DNA of 64,000 nucleotides from JACCZX01 sp963829995 (GCA_963829995.1 CAWHKW010000022.1:310001-374000); one strand, 5' to 3'; positions 40,396 to 48,939 are shown, counted from the first letter of the stretch. Program-made: numbers and translations. Notes: generated by a model from the letters alone, not told the origin.

Positions 40396-41270
40396 GTGCA
40401 ATTCCGGCTCAGATTTCGGGAAGCGACTATCGGCTGCCGCTGCATCGACGCCGCAAGTTGATCAACCGTGTGGCGCTCGCGCTTTCTTTGATCGCAATGG
40501 CCTTCGGGCTGGTGTGGCTGATCTGGATCCTGTGGGACGTCTTGATTCTCGGCGTGCAGGGGATCAATGCCGCCACGTTCACCGAATCGACGCCGCCGCC
40601 CAACTCCGAAGGCGGAGGGCTGGCCAATGCCATCGTCGGCTCGCTGATCATGGTGCTGTCTGCCACCGCGGTCGGCACGCCGATCGGGATTTTGGCCGGC
40701 ATTTATCTGGCCGAGTATGGCCAGCGAACCGGCCTCGGGCGCGCAACGCGCTTTATCAACGATATTTTGTTGTCCGCGCCGTCAATCGTGATCGGTTTGT
40801 TCGTGTACGCGATCATCGTGGCACAGACGCGGACCTTTTCGGGGTACTCGGGCGTGATCGCGTTGGCGTTGATCGTCATTCCAGTCGTCGTGCGCACGAC
40901 CGAGAACATGCTGCAGTTAATTCCCAACTCGTTGCGCGAAGCCGCAGTTGCCCTGGGCTCGTCGAAGCGGGTGATGATTTTGCGGGTGACGTTGAAGGCC
41001 GCGCGTGCGGGCGTGGTGACGGGCGTGTTGCTCGCGCTGGCGCGCGTCGCCGGCGAGACCGCTCCGTTGCTTTTCACTGCGCTGTCGAACCAGTTTTTCA
41101 GCACCGATTTAGGCGACCCGATGGCGAATCTGCCGGTCACGATATTCAAGTTCGCCCTGAGCCCGTTTGCGAACTGGCAACAGATGGCGTGGGCCGGCGT
41201 GTTCCTGATAACGATCGGTGTGCTCGCGTTGAATATTCTGGCGCGCCTGCTGTTCCGACAAAAACACTAG
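40392..41270 (+). CDS. pstA: Phosphate ABC transporter permease PstA
   Basis: A 292-residue partner of PstC. Conserved parts are LAGIYLAEYGQRT, VVVRTTENMLQLIPNSLREA (EAA loop region) and RVAGETAPLLFTAL. It overlaps pstC by four bases and precedes pstB by 14 bases. Together with PstC it forms the phosphate channel powered by PstB. Confidence 0.96.
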   Translation: MSAIPAQISGSDYRLPLHRRRKLINRVALALSLIAMAFGLVWLIWILWDVLILGVQGINAATFTESTPPPNSEGGGLANAIVGSLIMVLSATAVGTPIGILAGIYLAEYGQRTGLGRATRFINDILLSAPSIVIGLFVYAIIVAQTRTFSGYSGVIALALIVIPVVVRTTENMLQLIPNSLREAAVALGSSKRVMILRVTLKAARAGVVTGVLLALARVAGETAPLLFTALSNQFFSTDLGDPMANLPVTIFKFALSPFANWQQMAWAGVFLITIGVLALNILARLLFRQKH

Positions 41271-41284
41271 CGAAAAGAGATGCC

Positions 41285-42148
41285 ATGGAAAGCGTGACAG
41301 CACCGACACCCACCGCGGCGGCGAGTCGATCGATGGTTGCAAGACCGGCGATGAGGTCGACGGTGTCCGGAGCAAACGACAGGTTGGCCAATGAGCGCAT
41401 TAAAATGGACGTGCGCAATCTGAACTTCTACTACGGCAAGTTTCAGGCGCTTAAAGACATCAATTTGCAGGTCGCAGAGAAGAAGGTCACCGCGTTTATC
41501 GGCCCATCGGGCTGCGGTAAATCGACTTTGTTGCGCGTTTTCAATCGGATGTACGAGTTGTATCCGGAGCAGCGCGCCGACGGTGAGGTCAACGTCGACG
41601 GCGAAAACATCCTGACTTCGAGACAAGATGTGGCTCTGATTCGCGCCAAGATCGGCATGATCTTTCAGAAGCCGACGCCCTTTCCAATGTCGATCTACGA
41701 CAACATCGCTTTCGGCGTCAAACTGTTCGAGAAGCTTTCGCGCTCGGCAATGGATGAACGGGTCGAGTGGGCACTACGCAAGGCCGCTCTTTGGACCGAA
41801 GTAAAAGACAAACTCGCGCAGTCGGGAACCAGCTTGTCGGGCGGGCAGCAACAACGCCTGTGCATCGCGCGCGGCATCGCGGTCAAGCCTGAGATCATTC
41901 TGCTTGACGAACCATGCTCGGCGCTCGACCCCATCTCAACCGCGAAGATCGAAGAATTGATCGACGAGTTGAAGGCGGACTACACGGTGGCCATCGTCAC
42001 CCACAATCTGCAGCAGGCAGCGCGGGTCTCCGATTACACCGCCTACATGTATCTGGGCGACCTGGTCGAGTTCGGCGACACCGACCAGATCTTCGTCAAA
42101 CCGGCGCGCAAGGAAACCGAGGATTACATCACCGGCCGTTTTGGCTGA
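41285..42148 (+). CDS. pstB: Phosphate ABC transporter ATP-binding protein PstB
   Basis: A 287-residue ATPase with Walker A GPSGCGKST, signature LSGGQQQRLCIAR, Walker B IILLDEPCSALD and switch His IVTHNLQQAARVSD. About 40 variable residues precede the canonical start region (MDVRNLNFYYGKFQALKDIN), so an ATG at 41405 is a possible alternative start. It powers uptake and, with PhoU and PhoR, signals phosphate sufficiency. Confidence 0.96.
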   Translation: MESVTAPTPTAAASRSMVARPAMRSTVSGANDRLANERIKMDVRNLNFYYGKFQALKDINLQVAEKKVTAFIGPSGCGKSTLLRVFNRMYELYPEQRADGEVNVDGENILTSRQDVALIRAKIGMIFQKPTPFPMSIYDNIAFGVKLFEKLSRSAMDERVEWALRKAALWTEVKDKLAQSGTSLSGGQQQRLCIARGIAVKPEIILLDEPCSALDPISTAKIEELIDELKADYTVAIVTHNLQQAARVSDYTAYMYLGDLVEFGDTDQIFVKPARKETEDYITGRFG

Positions 42149-42173
42149 TCACGCAGGCACGCAAGGAGCCGCA

Positions 42174-42887
42174 ATGTCGACAGGCGACCATTCGATAAAG
42201 AAATACGACGAAGAGCTCGAGGCGATCCGCTCGCGCGTACTGCAAATGGGCGGACTGGTCGAGTCGCAGGTGCGCACCGCACTAAATGCTTTTGAGTTGG
42301 CCGACGAGCAACTTGCGCAGCAGGCGATCGATGCGGACAGGAAGGTCAACGAGCTCGAAATGGACGTCGACCAGATGGTCAACTACGTGATCGCACGGCG
42401 CCAGCCCACCGCTGGCGATCTGCGCATGATCACCGGCGTGGCCAAGGTGATCACCGATCTGGAGCGCATCGGCGACGAAGCGAGCAAGATTGCACGCGCG
42501 GTCAAATGGCTGCACGAAAAAGGCGATCAAGCACGGCTCAATCGCATTCCGGATATCAAGTACTCGGGCGAAGCAGCGGCGTCGATGCTGCGGCGGGCGC
42601 TCGACGCGTTTGCGCGGATGGATGCCGTCGCGGGTGCCTCGATCATCAAGGACGATCTCGGCATCGACGACCGCTTTCGGGCGGTGTTGCGGCAGTTGAT
42701 CACGTTCATGATGGAGGATCCACGCACGATATCGGCATCGCTTGACTGCATCTGGGTTGCGAAAGCAATAGAGCGAATCGGCGATCACGCGAAGAACGTC
42801 GCCGAGCACGTGATCTTCATCTCACAGGGCTGGGACGCGCGCCACCGGTCGCTGGAAGACATTGAACGCGCGGTCGCAGGGGCATGA
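42174..42887 (+). CDS. phoU: Phosphate signalling protein PhoU
   Basis: A 237-residue all-helical protein with two PhoU repeats (VLQMGGLVESQVRTALNAFE in the first half, and the second around FMMEDPRTISASLDCIWVAK). Metal-binding acidic clusters such as ERIGDEA and ERIGDHAKN are present. It restrains PhoR signalling and PstSCAB uptake when phosphate is sufficient. ATG at 42174 has an AAGGAG ribosome site. Confidence 0.96.
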   Translation: MSTGDHSIKKYDEELEAIRSRVLQMGGLVESQVRTALNAFELADEQLAQQAIDADRKVNELEMDVDQMVNYVIARRQPTAGDLRMITGVAKVITDLERIGDEASKIARAVKWLHEKGDQARLNRIPDIKYSGEAAASMLRRALDAFARMDAVAGASIIKDDLGIDDRFRAVLRQLITFMMEDPRTISASLDCIWVAKAIERIGDHAKNVAEHVIFISQGWDARHRSLEDIERAVAGA

Positions 42888-42948
42888 AGCCACCCGGCGA
42901 CCTCAGGGCCGACGGTGTCCCGCCCAGGAAAACCGCGCGGGGGCAGCC

Positions 42949-43647
42949 ATGACCGCAGCATCGATTCTCGTGATTGAAGACGAACCGGCTATTCAGGAAC
43001 TGGTTGCCTACACGTGCACCGAGCAGGGCTACACGGTGCGCCGCGCCGATTCGGCCCGTGCCGGCCGTGATGCGATCGACCGCGAATTGCCCGACATGGT
43101 ATTGCTCGACTGGATGCTGCCGGATAAATCCGGCATCGAACTGCTCAGAGACCTGCGCGGCCACGAGCGCACCCGCACGGTGCCAGTCATCATGTTGACA
43201 GCGAAGAGCAATGAAGCCGATAAGGTGGTCGGACTCGATACCGGCGCCGACGATTATGTCGTGAAGCCGTTCTCGCCGCGCGAGCTCATATCGCGCATCC
43301 GGGCAGTCTTCAGACGCCGTGCACCCGAGCACAGCGGAGAGGCGCTCGAATTCGGGCCGCTCAGGATCGATCCGTCGCGCCACGAGATGTCGGTGGGCGG
43401 TACCGCAATCAAAATGGGTCTAGCCGAGTTCAAGCTGCTCACGTTCCTGATCAGCCACCCCGACCGCGTGTTCTCGCGCACGCAACTGCTCGACAACGTC
43501 TGGGGTGACCATGTGTTCATCGAGGAACGGACGGTCGATGTGCACGTTTTGCGCTTGCGCAAAGCGCTGGCGCCGGTGAACGCGCAGGATCTGATTCAAA
43601 CGGTGCGCGGTCTTGGATACCGGTTGTCGATGCGGCCGGACCTCTGA
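42949..43647 (+). CDS. phoB: Phosphate regulon response regulator PhoB
   Basis: A 232-residue OmpR-family regulator. The receiver has VIEDEPAIQE, the phosphoacceptor Asp in VLLDWMLPDKSG and the conserved Lys in YVVKPFSPRE. The C-terminal winged helix includes FKLLTFLISHPDRVFSR and VDVHVLRLRKAL. It binds Pho boxes such as the one before pstS. ATG at 42949 fits the family; phoR follows after four bases. Confidence 0.96.
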   Translation: MTAASILVIEDEPAIQELVAYTCTEQGYTVRRADSARAGRDAIDRELPDMVLLDWMLPDKSGIELLRDLRGHERTRTVPVIMLTAKSNEADKVVGLDTGADDYVVKPFSPRELISRIRAVFRRRAPEHSGEALEFGPLRIDPSRHEMSVGGTAIKMGLAEFKLLTFLISHPDRVFSRTQLLDNVWGDHVFIEERTVDVHVLRLRKALAPVNAQDLIQTVRGLGYRLSMRPDL

Positions 43648-43651
43648 GCTG

Positions 43652-44992
43652 ATGTCCGACCGGTTGCACAGTCGACTGGCGGTTCTTGCTCCGGCGTTGC
43701 TGCGGCTGGCCGGGCTCGCGTTGCTCGCGACCATCGTCGGTGTTGTTTGGTCCGCGCAGGCAGGCCTGTGGGTCGCCGTCCTTGGCTTGGTCATTCTGTT
43801 GTTGATTCATCTGCGCTACGCCATCTTGCTTGCGGCGTGGCTCGAGCATCCGCGTCTCGAGGACGTTCCCGATGGCTGGGGCGTGTGGGCCGATGTGTTT
43901 GCGCGGCTGTATCGGACGCAGCGCGCGACTGCGCAGAACGAGCGCCAACTGCTGGAAAACGAGGAGCGTTTCCGGCGCACGATCAGCGCCCTGCCCGAGG
44001 GCATCGTGCTGATCGACACCACGTTGCAGATCGACTGGTGCAATCCGGTGGCCCAGCAGCATCTGGGCGTCTCGCTGCGTGCCGATCAGGGACTTCGTAT
44101 CACCAATCTCGTGCGCGATCCCGAGTTCGTCGGCTACATGACCTCGGCACGCTTCGATTCGCCGCTGGTGTTTCAACCTATCGCCCGGCCCGGCCTGACG
44201 CTCGAGGTGCGCATTGTCGAGTTCGAAGCGGCGCGTTCAATCCTGATCACCCGCGACATCACGCAGCGCGAGCGTGTCGACGCGGTCAGGCGCGACTTCA
44301 TCGCCAACGTATCGCACGAATTGCGCACGCCGCTGACAGTCGTCAACGGTTTTCTGGAAACGCTGATCGATGCGCAGTCGGAAGACGGAACGACGCGCCA
44401 GCACCATTTGCAGTTGATGCACGAACAAGCGCAGCGGATGCACCGACTGGTCGAGGATCTGTTGACGCTATCGCGCCTCGAGTCGCGGGAAACGCCGGTG
44501 GCGGACGAGACCGTTGACGTGCGTCAATTGGTGCGCGAGGTCGCCGATGAGGCGCGCGCCCTGTCGCTTGGCCGCCATCAGATCGATGTCGATCTGACAC
44601 CGGGCTTTGTGCTGGGCAGCCGCGAAGAATTGCGCAGCGCTTTTGCCAACATCGTGTCCAACGCAGTGCGTTACACACCCGACGGCGGGGTCATTTCGCT
44701 CGCGTGGCGGGAAGACGCGAGCGGTGGGCGCTTTGAAGTGAGCGACACCGGGCTCGGTGTCGCCCCCGAAGACATCCCGCGGTTAACCGAGCGGTTCTAT
44801 CGCGTCGACAAGAGCAGATCGCGCGAAACCGGCGGCACCGGCCTTGGGCTGGCGATCGTCAAGCACGTGTTGCTGCGGCACGGTGGATATCTCGATGTGC
44901 GCTCTGAATTCGGCCGCGGCAGTACGTTTTCGGCGGTTCTGCCGGTGGAGCGGCTGCTCGCGCGAACTGCTGATACGGCCGCAGTTGCATAA
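43652..44992 (+). CDS. phoR: Phosphate regulon sensor histidine kinase PhoR
   Basis: A 446-residue membrane histidine kinase. Two N-terminal hydrophobic segments (about residues 12-52) lack a large periplasmic domain, typical of PhoR. A PAS domain (RRTISALPEGIVLIDTTLQ) is followed by the phosphoacceptor helix FIANVSHELRTPLTVVNG. The ATPase has N box ANIVSNAVRYTPDG, G1 VSDTGLGVAPEDI and G2 GGTGLGLAIVKH. It phosphorylates PhoB in low phosphate and is controlled by PstSCAB-PhoU. Confidence 0.96.
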   Translation: MSDRLHSRLAVLAPALLRLAGLALLATIVGVVWSAQAGLWVAVLGLVILLLIHLRYAILLAAWLEHPRLEDVPDGWGVWADVFARLYRTQRATAQNERQLLENEERFRRTISALPEGIVLIDTTLQIDWCNPVAQQHLGVSLRADQGLRITNLVRDPEFVGYMTSARFDSPLVFQPIARPGLTLEVRIVEFEAARSILITRDITQRERVDAVRRDFIANVSHELRTPLTVVNGFLETLIDAQSEDGTTRQHHLQLMHEQAQRMHRLVEDLLTLSRLESRETPVADETVDVRQLVREVADEARALSLGRHQIDVDLTPGFVLGSREELRSAFANIVSNAVRYTPDGGVISLAWREDASGGRFEVSDTGLGVAPEDIPRLTERFYRVDKSRSRETGGTGLGLAIVKHVLLRHGGYLDVRSEFGRGSTFSAVLPVERLLARTADTAAVA

Positions 44993-45028
44993 CGTTGCCG
45001 AAACGGCGATGTTATTATTCGCCGCCCT

Positions 45029-45105
45029 CGGGGTGTAGCGCAGTCTGGTAGCGCGCCTGCTTTGGGAGCAGGATGTCGGGAGTTCGAATCTCTCCACCCC
45101 GACCA
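45029..45105 (+). tRNA. tRNA-Pro (anticodon TGG)
   Basis: Acceptor arms CGGGGTG and CACCCCG pair fully, the anticodon stem CCTGC/GCAGG encloses TTTGGGA, giving TGG for proline codons, and the T-arm (GGAGTTCGAATCTCTCC) is regular. CCA is encoded. It is the first of three clustered tRNA genes. Confidence 0.96.
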
Positions 45106-45135
45106 AGGTTCTGCTCAGCAATGTCAGTACAGGAT

Positions 45136-45212
45136 CTGCCCGTAGCTCAGCTGGATAGAGCACCAGCCTTCTAAGCTGGGGGTCACAGGTTCGAGTCCTG
45201 TCGGGCAGGCCA
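45136..45212 (+). tRNA. tRNA-Arg (anticodon TCT)
   Basis: Acceptor arms CTGCCCG and CGGGCAG pair, followed by a discriminator G and encoded CCA. The anticodon stem CCAGC/GCTGG encloses CTTCTAA, giving TCT for the AGA/AGG codons. The T-arm is CACAGGTTCGAGTCCTGT. It lies 30 bases after tRNA-Pro. Confidence 0.96.
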
Positions 45213-45216
45213 GCTA

Positions 45217-45292
45217 GCGATGAGCGCCGGGCCGCCCCAAGCTCATCGCGTGCCCCCGTGGGGGGCGGGCACGCAGTGACCGGGGGCGCAAC
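45217..45292. repeat. REP-like double hairpin between tRNA-Arg and tRNA-His
   Basis: A perfect 9-bp stem GCGATGAGC/GCTCATCGC encloses CCGGGCCGCCCCAA, and is followed at once by a second hairpin, GTGCCC/GGGCAC around a G-rich loop. The unit resembles GC-rich dispersed intergenic repeats of Burkholderiales, here inserted between two tRNA genes. It may affect tRNA 3' processing or be neutral. Confidence 0.6.
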
Positions 45293-45302
45293 AAGACTTA
45301 GT

Positions 45303-45378
45303 GGTGGCTGTAGCTCAACGGTAGAGTCCTGGATTGTGATTCCAGTTGTTGCGGGTTCGAATCCCGTCAGCCACCCCA
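45303..45378 (+). tRNA. tRNA-His (anticodon GTG)
   Basis: The acceptor stem GTGGCTG/CAGCCAC carries the extra 5' G at -1, opposite C73, the identity element of tRNA-His. The anticodon stem CTGGA/TCCAG encloses TTGTGAT, giving GTG. CCA is encoded. It is the last of the three tRNAs, and a convergent EamA gene follows. Confidence 0.96.
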
Positions 45379-45403
45379 CGCCAAACTTGGTCAGCGTCGG
45401 AGG

Positions 45404-46372
45404 TCAATCGACGACGCCAACGCTTTCAACGCTGCGCGCAGGGTTGCCGCGTCGAGCGAATTGGGCGACGGCCACTCCGATCAGTGTCACGGCCGCGCCG
45501 ACGAGCTTGATTGCGCCGTAACCCTCCCCGGTTACCCACCAGGCCACCAGTCCAGCCGCCGGCGGCATCAGATACATCAATGGGGCGGTGCGCGCGACGC
45601 CCCACGCGGCATTGACCCATCCCCAAACGATCCAGCCAACGAACGAAGACAGAACGACTGCCCACAGCAGTCCAGCCCAGATCGCCAACGGCACTGCGCG
45701 CCACTCCACGTCTAGGCCGGCGGGCAGGTTGAGGAGCACCAGGGGGACACTGCCCAACAGCGTCGCGTAGGTCATGACCAGCACCGCGCCATGACGCTCC
45801 ATCAGCGGCTTGGCGGCAACCGTGTAGGCAGAAAAGAAGAACGCGGCCAATAACAACAGGAGGTCGCCGCCGCTGGCGCGCCACTGCGCGCCAAGCAGCT
45901 TGTCCGAGAGGAAGATCAATACGCCGATGCAGGCTATCGCCACGCCGACAATCTGCGCGCGCGTCAGCACTTCCACACCCAGACCGCGCAGCAGCAGCAG
46001 CGTGAACACAGGCCCGCAGGCGAGTATCAGCGAGCTCGAGAATGCAGTGGACCAGTGGATTCCAAAAGTCACCAGGCCGACGTGCAACAGGTGCCCGAGC
46101 AGGCCGAGCCGCAGCAGCGCCCAGAGATCGGCGCGCGGCAGGCGCGGCCAGCGTCTACCGTAGCGCTGCCACAGAAGAGCGGCCGCGCACACAGGCATGA
46201 TCAGGTAACGAATGAACAGGAAGCCACTCGGCGTCAGCGCGGAGAGCACAGCCTTGAGCACAGTGAAGTTGATGCCCCAAACCAGAATCAGCGCACACGC
46301 CAACAGCAGCGCCGCGCGCTGCCTCGAGCTTTCCCGGTCCCGCCACGTGTCGCCTGCGCCAGGTTCAGTCAT
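45404..46372 (-). CDS. EamA/DMT-family transporter
   Basis: A 322-residue inner-membrane protein with about ten hydrophobic segments in two homologous halves, the EamA drug/metabolite transporter fold. The first half begins LLLACALILVWGINFTVLKA and the second starts near SGGDLLLLLAAFFFSAYTVA. Exporters of amino acids or metabolites belong here, but the substrate is unknown. The C-terminal tail (ARRGNPARSVESVGVVD) is hydrophilic. It is convergent with the tRNA genes. Confidence 0.9.
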   Translation of the reverse strand: MTEPGAGDTWRDRESSRQRAALLLACALILVWGINFTVLKAVLSALTPSGFLFIRYLIMPVCAAALLWQRYGRRWPRLPRADLWALLRLGLLGHLLHVGLVTFGIHWSTAFSSSLILACGPVFTLLLLRGLGVEVLTRAQIVGVAIACIGVLIFLSDKLLGAQWRASGGDLLLLLAAFFFSAYTVAAKPLMERHGAVLVMTYATLLGSVPLVLLNLPAGLDVEWRAVPLAIWAGLLWAVVLSSFVGWIVWGWVNAAWGVARTAPLMYLMPPAAGLVAWWVTGEGYGAIKLVGAAVTLIGVAVAQFARRGNPARSVESVGVVD

Positions 46373-46510
46373 GGCGCCGCCGCGAGAAGGAATCCAAACC
46401 GCCTGAGTCAGCGGCGCATGGACCGCTTCAGCATCAGCCTGCGTTTTCAGAAAGTACCTTGGAATGTCGCGTGGTGGCCACGCACCAGATTCTACGAATC
46501 AGCGGCACAT

Positions 46511-46771
46511 TCAGCGCCTGGGGTCGCCGATCGGCGGGCCCCGCCCCGGATCTTCGACCGGTGGTTCGTCAGGCGACGGGTCGTCCACAGGCGCAGGCAT
46601 AGGCTCGTCAGCGGGCGGCGTTTCGGCGGGTGGGATTTCCGGCTCATCGACCGGTGCGTCTGTGTCGGGAGCGTCATTCGGCGGATCCTCGACCGGCGGA
46701 TCACTGTCGGGAACATCGATACGGGGTGGCACGACCGGCAGATCCGGCTCGACGGGAACAGGCAGTACCAA
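46511..46771 (-). CDS. Small Pro/Asp-rich low-complexity protein (uncertain)
   Basis: An 86-residue open frame beginning at TTG, preceded by a possible ribosome site (GAGGGT). It is almost entirely Pro, Asp, Glu, Val and Ala, with imperfect repeats such as PPVEDP, PPNDAPDTDAPVD and DPSPDEPPVEDP. No signal peptide, membrane helix or domain is visible. It starts 24 bases from the end of rpoN on the same strand and could be cotranscribed. A Ser/Gly-rich frame on the other strand is a mirror of the same repeats. Similar acidic proline-rich small proteins occur in this group, but function is unknown. Confidence 0.45.
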   Translation of the reverse strand: MVLPVPVEPDLPVVPPRIDVPDSDPPVEDPPNDAPDTDAPVDEPEIPPAETPPADEPMPAPVDDPSPDEPPVEDPGRGPPIGDPRR

Positions 46772-46795
46772 GAGATCTACCCTCGGAAATTCCAG

Positions 46796-48259
46796 TCAAC
46801 GTTCGGCTTGCCGCCTACGCATCTCGTACGCCGGCACGCGCATCATCTGTCGGTACTTGGTCACCGTGCGGCGGGCGACTTGCAAGCCCTGGCGGGCCAG
46901 CAGACGCGCGATGTGTGCATCCGACAGCGGCTGTTTCGGATTCTCCTCATGGATCATGTCCTTGATCGCGCCGCGTATCGCAGTTGCCGAACACGTTCCG
47001 CCGCTTGTGGTTGCCAGAGCGCGCGAGAAGAAATACTTCAGTTCGAACACACCCAGCGGCGTGGCCATGTACTTGTTATTGGTAACACGCGACACGGTCG
47101 ATTCGTGCAGCCCCAACTCATCGGCGATCTCGCGCAATCCGAGAGGTTTCATCGCCAGCTCGCCGTAATCCAGAAAGTAGCGTTGACGGCGCACGATCGC
47201 CTGCGCCACACGCAGGATGGTCGCAAACCGCTGCTCGACGTTGCGCACTGTCCAGCGCGCTTCCTGCAGCTGCGCCGCGAGATCGGAGTGGCGCGCCTCG
47301 CGATGGCTCTGGAACAGATCGGCGTACATGCGATTCAGGCGCACCTTCGGTACGACCGCTGGATTGAGCGTCGCCGTCCACTCGCCGCGTATCTTGCGCA
47401 CGACCACGTCCGGTGCGACGAAACGCGTGTTGGCGGCACCGAATCGCCAGCCGGGTCGCGGCTGGAGCCGTCGTATCAAGTCGCCTGCCTGCGACACAGC
47501 GTGCTCGGCAACTCCAAGCGAGCGCGCAAGCCCCGAGACGTCCCGCATCGCAAGGCGGTCCAAATGCTCGGTAACGATGCGCTGCGCCAGTCTGTGAACG
47601 GCGGCGTTGGCCGGATCATCATCTTCGCGCAGCTGCAACAGCAAGCATTCGCGCAAGTCGCGCGCACCGATTCCGGCCGGCTCCAACGACTGGACCAGCT
47701 TTAACGCGATCGCCATTTCGTCGTCGTCGGGCACAGGGTCGAGGCCTGAGAGCGCCTTCAACTCGGAAAGCTCCATTCGCAGGAAACCGTCATCGTCGAG
47801 GCCGTCAATGATCGTTGCCATTAACGCGCGATCGCGCGCCGACGAAGCCAGCCATTTCGACTGCGCGAGCAGATGGTCACGCAGCGACAGGTCGGCCGGA
47901 GTGATGTCGGAAACTTCAAAGTCGTTATCGGCGCCGTTGTTACGACGCGTTGCCCCGTATTGCGACCAGCCCTCGCTTTCCCATCCCTGCTCGGCGGGCG
48001 CCTCGCCCGCCATTTCCGCCGGAGCTGGAGCGAGCGGTGCTTCCCCCAGCGGCGCAGGGTCGGCTTTATCGGGCGGCGTCGCCGCAGCGTCCGCTTCGCC
48101 TGTCTCGTCGGGCTCAAGGAAAGGATTGTTTCCCATGGCCTGATTTACTTCCTGCGCAAAATCCAGCGACGAAAGCTGTAGCAACCGCACCGCTTGCTGC
48201 AAGCGGGGAGTCAACGTCTGATGTTGACGTTGCTCTTGCCGTATGACCGGGGCGTTCAT
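46796..48259 (-). CDS. rpoN: RNA polymerase sigma-54 factor
   Basis: A 487-residue sigma-54. Region I is Gln/Leu-rich (QTLTPRLQQAVRLLQLSSLD), the linker is acidic and Pro/Ala-rich (about residues 50-100), and the core-binding domain follows. The DNA-binding part has the helix-turn-helix LREIADELGLHESTVSRVTN, and the RpoN box is ARRTVTKYR near the C-terminus. It directs polymerase to -24/-12 promoters and needs an AAA+ activator. Several such promoter-like sites lie nearby. The usual downstream ribosome hibernation gene is absent. Confidence 0.96.
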   Translation of the reverse strand: MNAPVIRQEQRQHQTLTPRLQQAVRLLQLSSLDFAQEVNQAMGNNPFLEPDETGEADAAATPPDKADPAPLGEAPLAPAPAEMAGEAPAEQGWESEGWSQYGATRRNNGADNDFEVSDITPADLSLRDHLLAQSKWLASSARDRALMATIIDGLDDDGFLRMELSELKALSGLDPVPDDDEMAIALKLVQSLEPAGIGARDLRECLLLQLREDDDPANAAVHRLAQRIVTEHLDRLAMRDVSGLARSLGVAEHAVSQAGDLIRRLQPRPGWRFGAANTRFVAPDVVVRKIRGEWTATLNPAVVPKVRLNRMYADLFQSHREARHSDLAAQLQEARWTVRNVEQRFATILRVAQAIVRRQRYFLDYGELAMKPLGLREIADELGLHESTVSRVTNNKYMATPLGVFELKYFFSRALATTSGGTCSATAIRGAIKDMIHEENPKQPLSDAHIARLLARQGLQVARRTVTKYRQMMRVPAYEMRRRQAER

Positions 48260-48582
48260 TGAAGAGGCCTTTCGCGATTTCTAAGAGGCCGCGACGCGCA
48301 CGGACGGTGCGGTTTTGGCCGTGAGTGCATCAGGCGAACCGGCGCCGAGAGGCAGAAACAACATGCCGTCCTGCGGGCACTACGTTTTTGCAGAAACGTC
48401 ATGTAGACCGTTGATAAGCAAGGCCTGTGCCGACACCGATACCGCGCCATTGGCCAACCCGCGCTGAGCAGTTTCTACAAATCCGGGAGGTGTGCCGCAA
48501 TTCTCGGGCACATATGTTGCAACGTGACAACCGCGTGGCGGGAAAGTCGCGCAAGCCCGTTTACAACTACAGAGGAAACACA
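48260..48582. other. 323-bp gap between rpoN and the BON lipoprotein
   Basis: No convincing gene was found. It should hold the rpoN promoter (reading left) and the BON gene promoter (reading right), including the -24/-12 site at 48506-48520. A small in-frame extension of the BON gene starting at 48427 has no family similarity. Confidence 0.6.
48506..48520 (+). promoter_or_regulatory. Sigma-54 type -24/-12 promoter before the BON gene
   Basis: GGGCACATATGTTGC matches the TGGCAC-N5-TTGC consensus except for the first base; GG and GC are at the required spacing. It ends 62 bases before the BON lipoprotein ATG, in a gap flanked by rpoN. Confidence 0.62.
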
Positions 48583-48897
48583 ATGAAGAATGTACTAGTT
48601 GCCGCCATGGTGGCACTCGCGGCCATCTATAGCTCCGGCTGCTCTGTGGCGAGTGGCCAGAGATCGATGGGCGATGTGGTGGACGATTCGACGATCACCA
48701 CACGCGTGAAGTCGCGTTTTGTCGAAGATAAAATCGTGGCAGCCACGCGTATCAACGTCGAGACACTGAAAGGTGTTGTGCAGCTCTCCGGGTTCGCGGT
48801 CAGCGAAGCTGAGCGTCAACGTGCCGCACAGATCGCCGCTTCCGTTCCGGGTGTGACACAGGTTCAGAACGCGATTGCAGTCAAACCGGTGTCTTAA
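48583..48897 (+). CDS. BON-domain lipoprotein
   Basis: A 104-residue secreted lipoprotein. The signal sequence ends in the lipobox YSSGC, so it should be lipid-anchored. The body is one BON domain (VVDDSTITTRVKSRFVEDKI, then VETLKGVVQLSGFAVSEAE), a fold found in OsmY- and DolP-like proteins that bind phospholipids and help envelope integrity. ATG at 48583 follows an AGAGGAA ribosome site. The -24/-12 site upstream suggests sigma-54 control, and a strong terminator follows. Confidence 0.9.
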   Translation: MKNVLVAAMVALAAIYSSGCSVASGQRSMGDVVDDSTITTRVKSRFVEDKIVAATRINVETLKGVVQLSGFAVSEAERQRAAQIAASVPGVTQVQNAIAVKPVS

Positions 48898-48908
48898 CGC
48901 CAGCTTGA

Positions 48909-48939
48909 GCAGGCCCCTGCATCATGGGGCCTGCGTTTT
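48909..48939 (+). terminator. Rho-independent terminator after the BON gene
   Basis: GCAGGCCCC and GGGGCCTGC form a perfect 9-bp stem with an 8-nt loop, followed by GTTTT. It makes the BON gene monocistronic. Confidence 0.88.

Noticed and set aside
40328..41284. A long N-terminal extension in the pstB frame
   Set aside because: It overlaps pstA in another frame and has no similarity to PstB; pstB starts at 41285.
46464..47168. A Ser/Gly-rich 234-residue frame on the plus strand overlapping rpoN
   Set aside because: It is the reverse image of the Pro/Asp repeats and then runs antisense through rpoN.
48376..48400. GGGCAC...TTTTTGC sequence resembling a sigma-54 promoter
   Set aside because: The spacing between GG and GC is two bases too long.
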